Assembly: GCA_017452305.1 (NCBI GenBank)
Contig: JAFTMQ010000033.1
Location: 1-12,104, forward strand
Reading direction: 5' to 3'
DNA: 12,104 bases
DNA from: Clostridia bacterium
GTDB taxonomy: Bacteria > Bacillota > Clostridia > Christensenellales > Borkfalkiaceae
The notes below the pieces were generated by a model, which saw only the letters and a list, made by a program, of their open reading frames with translations, was not told the DNA's origin and made no database searches. Both the position numbers and the translations under genes were made by a program. Of this stretch, positions 1-5,130 are shown in pieces. The number at the start of each line of letters is the position of its first letter. Within the stretch, counting starts at the first letter, position 1.

Positions 1-330
1 GCGATTATTCATTCGGTTGGCGAAGAGTTGTTTGTAGAGTTTATGCATGGGAATTTGTTTTTACAGCCGTTTATTACCTGATTTGTTGGGCTTATCCCCA
101 ACTGTTCGTCGTCCGTAGTGATTACCGAGGCGTTTTTAAGCAAAGGAATCGAGTTCGGTTCGTGTGTGGCGGGGCTTTGTGCCAACGCGGGTATGGGGTT
201 TGTCGTACTGTTAAAGAACGTGCGGAAGTGGAAACGCAACCTGCTTATGATTGCGGCATGCTATCTCATTGCGGTTTCCGTAGGGATGATTGTCAATCTG
301 CTTGGCGTGGCGATTCCGTTTACTTGGTAA
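1..330 (+). pseudogene. C-terminal part of putative 10-TM heavy-metal exporter (ArsP_2/DUF2899-like), interrupted by in-frame TGA
   Basis: Reading frame 1 runs from the left edge to a TAA at 328-330 and is broken once, by TGA at 79-81. The part after the TGA begins FVGLIPNCSSSVVITEAF and continues through a Gly/Ala-rich stretch (AGLCANAGMGFVVLL), a basic turn and a last hydrophobic helix ending GVAIPFTW. From memory of the family, GLIPNC followed by SVV and AGLxxxAGxGxxVL is typical of the C-terminal half of ArsP_2-type putative arsenic/manganese exporters. The part before the TGA (IHSVGEELFVEF, then LQPFIT) also fits the family, so homology seems to cross the stop. The simplest reading is one gene inactivated by a nonsense change or a base error. 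A separate short gene starting after the stop is less likely because I see no ribosome binding site there. The N-terminus lies outside the window. Confidence 0.6.
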
Positions 331-347
331 AAAAATGCCGTCAACGT

Positions 348-377
348 GTTTAACATATGGCGGTTTTGCGTTATAAA
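348..377 (+). promoter_or_regulatory. Candidate promoter of the sigma operon
   Basis: TTAACA (350-355) and TATAAA (372-377), 16 bp apart, fit a sigma-A promoter. Overlapping them is GTTTAA (348-353), identical to the B. subtilis SigB -35 consensus, followed after 15 bp by CGTTAT (369-374), which matches the SigB -10 GGGTAT at 4 of 6 positions. Transcription would start near 384. The operon could therefore be read by the housekeeping sigma, by its own sigma, or by both. This is sequence matching only. Confidence 0.4.
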
Positions 378-390
378 TATTTAGGATGAG

Positions 391-412
391 GGGCGAAGAA
401 CGCCCAAAGGAG
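391..412 (+). promoter_or_regulatory. Leader hairpin abutting the Shine-Dalgarno of the STAS gene
   Basis: GGGCG (391-395) and CGCCC (401-405) form an all-GC 5-bp stem with an AAGAA loop. The ribosome binding site AAAGGAG (406-412) follows directly, 8 nt before the ATG at 421. The hairpin would sit close to the 5' end of the mRNA and could either stabilise the message or modulate ribosome access. Confidence 0.35.
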
Positions 413-420
413 CATGGATT

Positions 421-729
421 ATGCAAGAAGTATTGGTAAAAGGTTTGGTGGACGGCGCGCTCTGTATCGAGCTTTCCGGGGATATCGATTTGGGGAACGC
501 GGAAGAATTTTACACCGTTGTTTCCGAGGCGTACGCACAAACGCCCGCAAGCTTGCATTTTGATTGCGCGAGCTTGAATTTTATCGACAGCACGACCTTG
601 GGTACGTTTGTCAAGATACTTAAAATGGCAAAGACGGACGGAAACGGCTTGCGCCTTTCCGCTTTGCAGCCGAAAATCAAGAAGCTGTTTTTGATTTGCG
701 CGCTCGATTCTATTATGGAGATAGAATAA
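421..729 (+). CDS. STAS-domain anti-anti-sigma factor (RsbV/SpoIIAA type)
   Basis: A 102-residue single-domain STAS protein, the usual length for RsbV or SpoIIAA. It shows the first-strand pattern LVDGALCIELSGDIDLGNAEEF (about residues 9-30) and the signature FIDSTTLGTFVKIL at 54-67. In the family the Ser after the invariant Asp is phosphorylated by the partner kinase and dephosphorylated by a PP2C phosphatase; Ser57 after Asp56 is the candidate acceptor, with Thr58 next to it. The unphosphorylated form would bind the anti-sigma partner and free the sigma factor encoded two genes downstream. It is first in a four-gene operon, with AAAGGAG 8 nt before the start and only 1 nt between its stop and the next ATG. 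Family assignment is firm; whether it is stress (SigB-like) or sporulation (SigF-like) cannot be decided from sequence alone. Confidence 0.9.
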   Translation: MQEVLVKGLVDGALCIELSGDIDLGNAEEFYTVVSEAYAQTPASLHFDCASLNFIDSTTLGTFVKILKMAKTDGNGLRLSALQPKIKKLFLICALDSIMEIE

Positions 730-730
730 G

Positions 731-1084
731 ATGGATAAATTTTTAGTTACCTTACCCTTGACGGGGGAATATCTTACGACGGTTCGTTTGACGACGGGCG
801 GGCTTTGCGCGCTTGTCGGTTTTAACGTGGACGAAACGGAGGATTTTAAGGTTTGCGTTACCGAAAGTCTGCTTATTTTAAAGCGGAACGGTTACGACAC
901 GGCAAGCATTACCTTTACCGTGGGCGAGGCGCTCCGTTGTGAACTTGTCGGCGTGGGCGCGCGCGGTGAGAAAACGGACGCGTTTGAGGACGGTATTTCG
1001 AGTGCGTTGCTTTCCGCTTTGGTGGGGAACGTAGCGTTTACGAAAGAGCAAGAGATTGTGACGAGGATTGTGTTTGAAGGCTAA
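731..1084 (+). CDS. Degenerate RsbW/SpoIIAB-like anti-sigma protein lacking ATP-binding motifs
   Basis: A 117-residue protein in the place where rsbW or spoIIAB is normally found, between the STAS gene and the sigma gene. Its N-terminus (LPLTGEYLTTVRLTTGGLC, then GFNVDETEDFKVCVTESL) follows the opening of RsbW, where the first helices are followed by an N-box of the type EDLKxAVSEACTNAV. Here Glu45 is kept, but the Mg/ATP-coordinating Asn position holds Ile49. No DxGxG (G1) box is visible. The C-terminal GxGL (G2) region reads DGISSALLSALV. The protein is also shorter than the roughly 150-160 residues of typical RsbW. I infer a GHKL fold that no longer binds or hydrolyses ATP and may act as a scaffold, decoy or heterodimer partner. 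A GGAG (717-720) lies within the end of the upstream gene, so translation is probably coupled. Confidence 0.65.
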   Translation: MDKFLVTLPLTGEYLTTVRLTTGGLCALVGFNVDETEDFKVCVTESLLILKRNGYDTASITFTVGEALRCELVGVGARGEKTDAFEDGISSALLSALVGNVAFTKEQEIVTRIVFEG

Positions 1085-1087
1085 TAG

Positions 1088-1828
1088 ATGATGACGGACG
1101 AGAAGATGAGCGAGTTATTTGCGCGCTATAAAGAAACGGGCGACGTTGCCATTCGCAATCAAATTGCGGAAAAGTATCTTTACATAGCCGACATTCTCGC
1201 AAAAAAATTTACGGGGCGCGGTGTGGAATACGACGACTTACGACAAGTCGCCGCGCTTGCGCTTATCCGCGGCATTGACCGTTTCGATTCCGATATGGGT
1301 ATGCAGTTTAGTACCTTTATCACGCCGACGATCACGGGCGAAATTAAAAATTATTTCCGCGATAAATCGCGTATGGTCAGGCTTCCGCGAAGATTAGGGG
1401 AAATTAGCTCGACAATCAAGAAATTCGCCGAAGAATACGAGGCAAAAGAGGGGGTAAAGCCGAGCGTGCGTAGGATTGCAAGCGCCCTTTCACTTTCGGA
1501 AGAAGAGGTTGTGCAGGCGTTGGAAATCGGCGGTACGTTTTCCTTGGATAGCATGGCGGCGGAGGGCGACGGCGAGAACGACCGTTCGCTTTACGCATTG
1601 CTTGCAAGCGACGAGGAAGCTTACGATAAATTTGAAACGAAGGAAACCCTGCGTGCGGCAATGCGCGATTTTTCGGACACGGAAAAGGCGCTTGTCAAAT
1701 TCCGTTACGTAGAGGAGTTATCGCAGAGTGAAACGGCGAAGCGCTTGGGCGTATCGCAAATGTTCGTATCGCGCATGGAGCGCAAGCTATTGGAAAAGTT
1801 GCGCGATAAGCTCAAGGGCGCGTTTTAA
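1088..1828 (+). CDS. RNA polymerase sigma factor, SigB/SigF/SigG family
   Basis: A 246-residue sigma-70 factor with regions in order. Region 2 (about residues 25-95) includes EYDDLRQVAALALIRGIDRFD for core binding and FSTFITPTITGEIKNYFRD for -10 recognition. Region 3 (about 98-155) includes RLPRRLGEISSTIKKF. Region 4 (about 185-246) has the helix-turn-helix LSQSETAKRLGVSQMFVSRMERKLLEKL for -35 recognition. Length and the TITGEIK/RLPRR signatures place it with SigB/SigF/SigG rather than RpoD or ECF factors. Two ATGs are adjacent (1088 and 1091); AAGG near 1077 supports either. The gene starts 3 nt after the preceding stop. Flanking STAS and GHKL genes imply control by partner switching. I cannot tell whether its regulon is general stress or a forespore programme. 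Confidence 0.9.
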   Translation: MMTDEKMSELFARYKETGDVAIRNQIAEKYLYIADILAKKFTGRGVEYDDLRQVAALALIRGIDRFDSDMGMQFSTFITPTITGEIKNYFRDKSRMVRLPRRLGEISSTIKKFAEEYEAKEGVKPSVRRIASALSLSEEEVVQALEIGGTFSLDSMAAEGDGENDRSLYALLASDEEAYDKFETKETLRAAMRDFSDTEKALVKFRYVEELSQSETAKRLGVSQMFVSRMERKLLEKLRDKLKGAF

Positions 1829-1841
1829 GTGAGGTGGAAAG

Positions 1842-2201
1842 ATGATATTCAAGATTGAAAATTATCTTGCCTTGCGCGAGGCAGCGGAGCAATTTACCGC
1901 CTTTCTAATCGAGAAAAAGGTGGATGAGGAGCGGGCGTTTGACTGCAAGCTTATCGTGTATGAATTGATAGGGAACGTACTCAAACATTCGGGCGGGAAC
2001 GCGACGCTTTACGGCGAGGTAGAGGACGGCTTGATATGCTTAAAAATCGGGGCGGAAAGGCCCTTTTGCCCACCGAATACAGCGGTGTGCGCGGACGTAT
2101 TGTCCGAGAGCGGAAGAGGGTTATTCTTGGTGCAAAAGCTGTGCGAGGAGCAAGCTTTTACCGCCGAGGGCGAATGGATTATCACCATTAAAAGTAAATA
2201 A
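1842..2201 (+). CDS. Small GHKL ATPase / serine-kinase anti-sigma factor (RsbW-like)
   Basis: A 119-residue HATPase_c protein. The N-box is intact: YELIGNVLKHSGG, with Glu41 as likely general base, Asn45 as Mg/ATP ligand and His49. The G2 box SGRGLFLVQKL (about 90-100) is present. The G1 region reads LKIGAERPFCPP at about 67-78, where RsbW and SpoIIAB have DxGxGFxP, so the adenine-contacting Asp is not obvious. In the family such proteins hold a sigma factor and phosphorylate the STAS partner. The gene follows the sigma gene by 13 nt with GAGGTGG (1831-1837) just upstream. This is an unusual position, because in rsbVW-sigB and spoIIA operons the kinase gene precedes sigma. With the degenerate RsbW-like protein upstream, this is the better candidate for the active kinase/anti-sigma. 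It could instead be a switch kinase acting on another STAS protein. Confidence 0.75.
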   Translation: MIFKIENYLALREAAEQFTAFLIEKKVDEERAFDCKLIVYELIGNVLKHSGGNATLYGEVEDGLICLKIGAERPFCPPNTAVCADVLSESGRGLFLVQKLCEEQAFTAEGEWIITIKSK

Positions 2202-2250
2202 AAGACGGAGCAAGTTGCCGATTAGGGCAAAGCTGTTCCGTCTTTTTTAT
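2201..2250 (+). terminator. Intrinsic terminator of the sigma operon
   Basis: AAAGACGGA pairs with TCCGTCTTT, with a nested stem TTGCC/GGCAA above it, followed by a run of six T. The hairpin begins at the stop codon of the last gene of the operon. Confidence 0.85.
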
Positions 2251-2282
2251 TTGCATTGGATAAAACGTAAGATGATTTAGCG

Positions 2283-2312
2283 CAAAAAAAATCCCGACTT
2301 CCGTCGGGATTT
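2283..2312 (-). terminator. Intrinsic terminator of the minus-strand membrane-protein gene
   Basis: ATCCCGAC (2291-2298), tetraloop TTCC, GTCGGGAT (2303-2310). On the minus strand the stem is followed by a run of eight T. It lies about 15 nt after the stop of the gene ending at 2328. On the plus strand it is followed by TTTTCATTT and could give back-up termination of the sigma operon. Confidence 0.85.
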
Positions 2313-2327
2313 TCATTTCAAGAGAGA

Positions 2328-3695
2328 TTAGAGTTTCATCGAGAAATCATACATTTTTGCAAGCAATGCAGAGGGGATAACGTTTCTGTATTGTGCGATG
2401 AAGATGAATACTTTATTGAAGAACTTCTTGTTGTCGCCGCCTACTACGTATGCGGGGATTTCGGGCATACTAACCGTCTTCAAGATGTAGAGGTCGGTGA
2501 ATTGCGCTCTTTCTTCTTTGGTAAGCGTGAGCATAAACGCGTCGAAAGGTCCTTCGGGTGCTTGCTCTTCTTCGGAAGCTTCTTCGGGAGCGCCTTCTTC
2601 TGCGGATGCTTCTTCCGTTGCAGGTTCTTCAACGGGAGCTTCTGCGCTTTCTTCCGCGGGAGCGTCTTCTTCTACAACTTCCGCTACGTAGATACCGGAA
2701 ACAGGGCCGCCTTCATAAGGAAGAACCTCGATGTATTCTTTGTCGGTGAGTGCTTTGATGGGCTTTTCCTTCTTATTGCCCGTAAGCGCAATCCAAAGGA
2801 TCGTCGCAAGGAATTGCGAGAAGGTGATGATGCCTGCAACGTAGGTGTAGATTTCATAATCTCTTACGTGGATATCCGCAACTGCCGCAAGGAGCGCCAT
2901 ACCGAAAAGGGTACCCGTTTGGAAGAAGAGAATGGATACGCTGATTACGTTGCTTGCTTTCTTATTGTTGGGATAGAAGCCGCAAAGGGAAGCAAAGCCT
3001 ACTACCGTGGTCATACCCAAAATGAAGAGCATCGCGAATACTTTATATCTACGCGCTACGTCAAGTGCGGGAGCAACTTTCTCACCCAAGCGCGTGAAGG
3101 CAAGAATAGTGAAAGCAAGTACAGCAAACGAGCATACGAATTGTACGACGTAGAACAAGCTGCCAGCTTGATATTTTTGAATTAAAAGGAATAAGTAGAG
3201 AATGCAACCGATTGCCGTAAGCGCTACCGTCGTTACGTCGATAACAACAGCAACATTGGCTACATAAGAGGTAATCGTGGTGATAACAAGGGAATATACG
3301 GCGGATGCCAAAGTGAACGCATACACCGCGATAGTCGCAAACACTTGCGTTTTCTTTGCGCTAGAATCCTTTGCGGAAAGCACGATGGCAACGATAGCGA
3401 CTGCAAGCACAACGAGCATTGCAACGATGAAGCAGCATACTGCATAGCTACCAAGACGCGTCGTTGCGGAAACGGGATCGCCAAGCATAGGAATGAAACC
3501 CCATTTTTTATAAGGGGAAGCAAACATTTGACCAAGCAAAGCGAAGGAAATGTGGGTGGATACTTTGTTTCCAGCAAACGTTTTGATGGGGAGGAAGAGC
3601 GCAATAAGACTCAACGCCGCAATCAAGATGGCAAAAACGCGATAACCTTTGTTTTTCGAGCTTGCCGTTTGTTCGTTAAGATTTTGATTACTCAT
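2328..3695 (-). CDS. Polytopic membrane protein with acidic linker and soluble C-terminal domain; function unknown
   Basis: 455 residues in three parts. The first is a membrane region (about 18-307) with roughly eight hydrophobic helices, near 18-37, 82-107, 116-140, 145-172, 180-200, 217-240, 250-274 and 283-306. The second is a low-complexity linker (about 339-382) almost entirely Glu, Ala, Pro and Ser. The third is a compact C-terminal domain (about 383-455) beginning GPFDAFMLTLTKEERAQF, with YVVGGDNKKFFNKVF and ending YRNVIPSALLAKMYDFS. I recognise no named family for the membrane part. The C-terminal domain resembles one I have seen in other uncultured Clostridia proteins after similar linkers, but I know of no function. 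The start is set by AGGAG 8 nt upstream. The gene is monocistronic with a perfect sigma-A promoter and its own terminator, suggesting strong steady expression. A transport or envelope role would be a guess. Confidence 0.8.
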   Translation of the reverse strand: MSNQNLNEQTASSKNKGYRVFAILIAALSLIALFLPIKTFAGNKVSTHISFALLGQMFASPYKKWGFIPMLGDPVSATTRLGSYAVCCFIVAMLVVLAVAIVAIVLSAKDSSAKKTQVFATIAVYAFTLASAVYSLVITTITSYVANVAVVIDVTTVALTAIGCILYLFLLIQKYQAGSLFYVVQFVCSFAVLAFTILAFTRLGEKVAPALDVARRYKVFAMLFILGMTTVVGFASLCGFYPNNKKASNVISVSILFFQTGTLFGMALLAAVADIHVRDYEIYTYVAGIITFSQFLATILWIALTGNKKEKPIKALTDKEYIEVLPYEGGPVSGIYVAEVVEEDAPAEESAEAPVEEPATEEASAEEGAPEEASEEEQAPEGPFDAFMLTLTKEERAQFTDLYILKTVSMPEIPAYVVGGDNKKFFNKVFIFIAQYRNVIPSALLAKMYDFSMKL

Positions 3696-3773
3696 AACAA
3701 AACTCCTGAAAATTATTTTTGAAATTTACGCTTCTTTCCATAGGAAAGGGGTATAAATTAACCAATTTATCAC

Positions 3774-3802
3774 ATTATAGCATTTTTTTATTTATCTGTC
3801 AA
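3774..3802 (-). promoter_or_regulatory. Consensus sigma-A promoter for the membrane-protein gene
   Basis: On the minus strand, TTGACA (complement of 3797-3802) and TATAAT (complement of 3774-3779) are separated by exactly 17 bp. This is a perfect match to the housekeeping consensus. The start point would be near 3767, giving a leader of about 70 nt. Confidence 0.8.
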
Positions 3803-3914
3803 TACTTGAAGGGCGGAAAAAAAATTTTTTTATAAAAAAATTATTTTTTTGGAAGAGACAAGAAGATAAATTCCGTGAAAAATACATGAAAACATAAAAA
3901 GACGTAAAAAAGTC
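3803..3914. other. AT-rich intergenic core between divergent promoters
   Basis: The 317-bp gap 3696-4012 holds two divergent promoters, the leader elements described separately and this AT-rich middle. It contains phased A and T tracts (an A8T7 block around 3817-3831, then A7 and T7 runs) that should bend DNA and could act as UP elements for either promoter. I see no open reading frame or RNA gene in it. Confidence 0.5.
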
Positions 3915-3943
3915 TTGAAAAAAAATTCATTTTGCGTTATAAT
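3899..3943 (+). promoter_or_regulatory. Sigma-A promoter of the PucR-like regulator, with overlapping inverted repeat
   Basis: TTGAAA (3915-3920) and TATAAT (3938-3943) are 17 bp apart. An inverted repeat, AAGAC (3899-3903) with GTCTT (3912-3916), overlaps the -35 element and is a candidate operator, possibly for autoregulation by the downstream gene product. The promoter match is strong; the operator role is inference. Confidence 0.75.
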
Positions 3944-3965
3944 AAAGGATAGACGGAGCGTCGAG

Positions 3966-4000
3966 CCGTGCAATAGGTTCATAACGCACGGTAATTTTTT
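3966..4000 (+). terminator. Terminator-like hairpin in the leader of the PucR-like gene (possible attenuator)
   Basis: CCGTGC (3966-3971) pairs with GCACGG (3986-3991) across a 14-nt loop. TAA and then six T (3995-4000) follow, and the ribosome binding site AGGAG starts at the next base (4001). It lies about 15-50 nt after the predicted transcription start. An upstream ACGG (3953-3956) could pair with CCGT (3966-3969) and prevent the hairpin. This could be a transcription attenuator or simply a leader stem. Confidence 0.45.
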
Positions 4001-4012
4001 AGGAGAACAAGG

Positions 4013-5032
4013 ATGTCCGAGTTAAAAAAGATTTGCCAAGGGATTGCGGAAAAGCTTTCGATAGAGCTTTTCTACTATGCGGAAAATACCCGTCCGAGCG
4101 ACGTTCCCGTTTGCGATAAGCAATTCGAGGGAGTAACGGACGACGGCGCATATACCTATTTCCGTTTCCTGTATAGAAGCGTGGGGTATATCGGCTGTAT
4201 CCGCGGCGCGGACGAAACGGCGCGTAACTACGCAACTCTTTTGCCCTCGTATATCGAAAGCTTTGCCGAGCGCGAGACCGAGCTTTCCAAAACCGAGCAT
4301 TTAAAGCGGATTTTGGTTGGCGAAGCGTCAACGATGAGTATTTATAAATACTCAACCAAGTTTTCCGTCAAAGGCGCGGCTTGCTTTTCTATCGTCTTGC
4401 GTGTGCCGAAATTGATGAAGGAAACGCTTGCCGTTTTAGAGCAATACGGCGGTAACAGCCTTGACACGGCGCTACAAATTTCCGAGGAGCTGTGCGCGTT
4501 GGTGCGTTTTGTCAATGCGGAAACGGAGGACGGCTATCGCGCCTCTATGGACTATGCCGAGTTTTTGGTGCAATCCCTCAAAGAGGAATTGGGCATCGAC
4601 GCGGTGGCGGGCGTTGGCCAAATCGTGCGCGAATTGAAAGACGTTTCCATTTCCTACGCGGGCGCGGAAAACGCACTTCGCTACGCGGACGTATTCGAGG
4701 TGAGCGGAAACGTACATTCCTACCGAGAATTTTTGCTTGTCAAAATGTTAGAGGACGTACCCGAGGGGCGGCTTTCCGAATACCTTTCTGAAATTGCCGA
4801 CGAGCACTTTAAAGAAATTTTCGAGGACGAGGAAATGTTGGAAACTGCGGAAGCGTTTTTGCAAAGCAGCTTAAACGTCAGCGAAACCTCTCGAAATTTA
4901 TATATGCACAGAAACACCCTTTTATATCGGTTGGATAAAATTGAAAAGGCGACGGGCTTGAATATTCGTTTGTTTTCCGACGCCGTTTCCTTCCGCGTGT
5001 TGACTGTTTTGTATAAATTGCTTAAAAAATAA
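4013..5032 (+). CDS. PucR/CdaR-family transcriptional regulator
   Basis: 339 residues. The C-terminal 60 or so carry the PucR-type helix-turn-helix: SSLNVSETSRNLYMHRNTLLYRLDKIEKATG at about 285-315, where NxxxTAxxLxxHRNTLxYRLxKIxxxTG is the usual signature. The middle (about 115-245) fits the degenerate GGDEF-like domain that precedes this HTH in CdaR-type regulators (for example AGVGQIVRELKDVSISYAGAENALRYA at about 199-225). The N-terminal 100 residues look like a divergent sensory domain that I cannot name. Such proteins usually activate metabolic genes in response to a small molecule; the ligand is not apparent. It has its own promoter and leader, AGGAG 7 nt before the ATG, and a terminator after it. 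The S41 peptidase gene downstream may be a separate transcript. Confidence 0.8.
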   Translation: MSELKKICQGIAEKLSIELFYYAENTRPSDVPVCDKQFEGVTDDGAYTYFRFLYRSVGYIGCIRGADETARNYATLLPSYIESFAERETELSKTEHLKRILVGEASTMSIYKYSTKFSVKGAACFSIVLRVPKLMKETLAVLEQYGGNSLDTALQISEELCALVRFVNAETEDGYRASMDYAEFLVQSLKEELGIDAVAGVGQIVRELKDVSISYAGAENALRYADVFEVSGNVHSYREFLLVKMLEDVPEGRLSEYLSEIADEHFKEIFEDEEMLETAEAFLQSSLNVSETSRNLYMHRNTLLYRLDKIEKATGLNIRLFSDAVSFRVLTVLYKLLKK

Positions 5033-5038
5033 CGAAAG

Positions 5039-5073
5039 TATCCGTCGGGCGAGAGTTTGGACGGATATTTTTT
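5039..5073 (+). terminator. Intrinsic terminator after the PucR-like gene
   Basis: TATCCGTC (5039-5046) pairs with GACGGATA (5060-5067) and is followed by six T. It separates the regulator from the peptidase gene, although I find no convincing promoter between this terminator and position 5131, so partial read-through may matter. Confidence 0.8.
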
Positions 5074-5130
5074 GCCAAAACGGGAATAAACGGACGTAGT
5101 AAAAAGTAAGTTGTAGTTGGGAGGATTTTT

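Noticed and set aside
2558..2749. Repetitive TTC/GCG-rich stretch considered as a DNA repeat or CRISPR-like array
   Set aside because: It is the coding sequence of the Glu/Ala linker of the minus-strand membrane protein; units are irregular and there are no spacers.
2391..3185. Long plus-strand open frame (264 codons) opposite the membrane-protein gene
   Set aside because: It is antisense to a gene with promoter, ribosome binding site and clear membrane segments. Its translation is rich in Phe, Cys and Arg without any domain pattern, as expected for the complement of a Glu/Ala-rich region.
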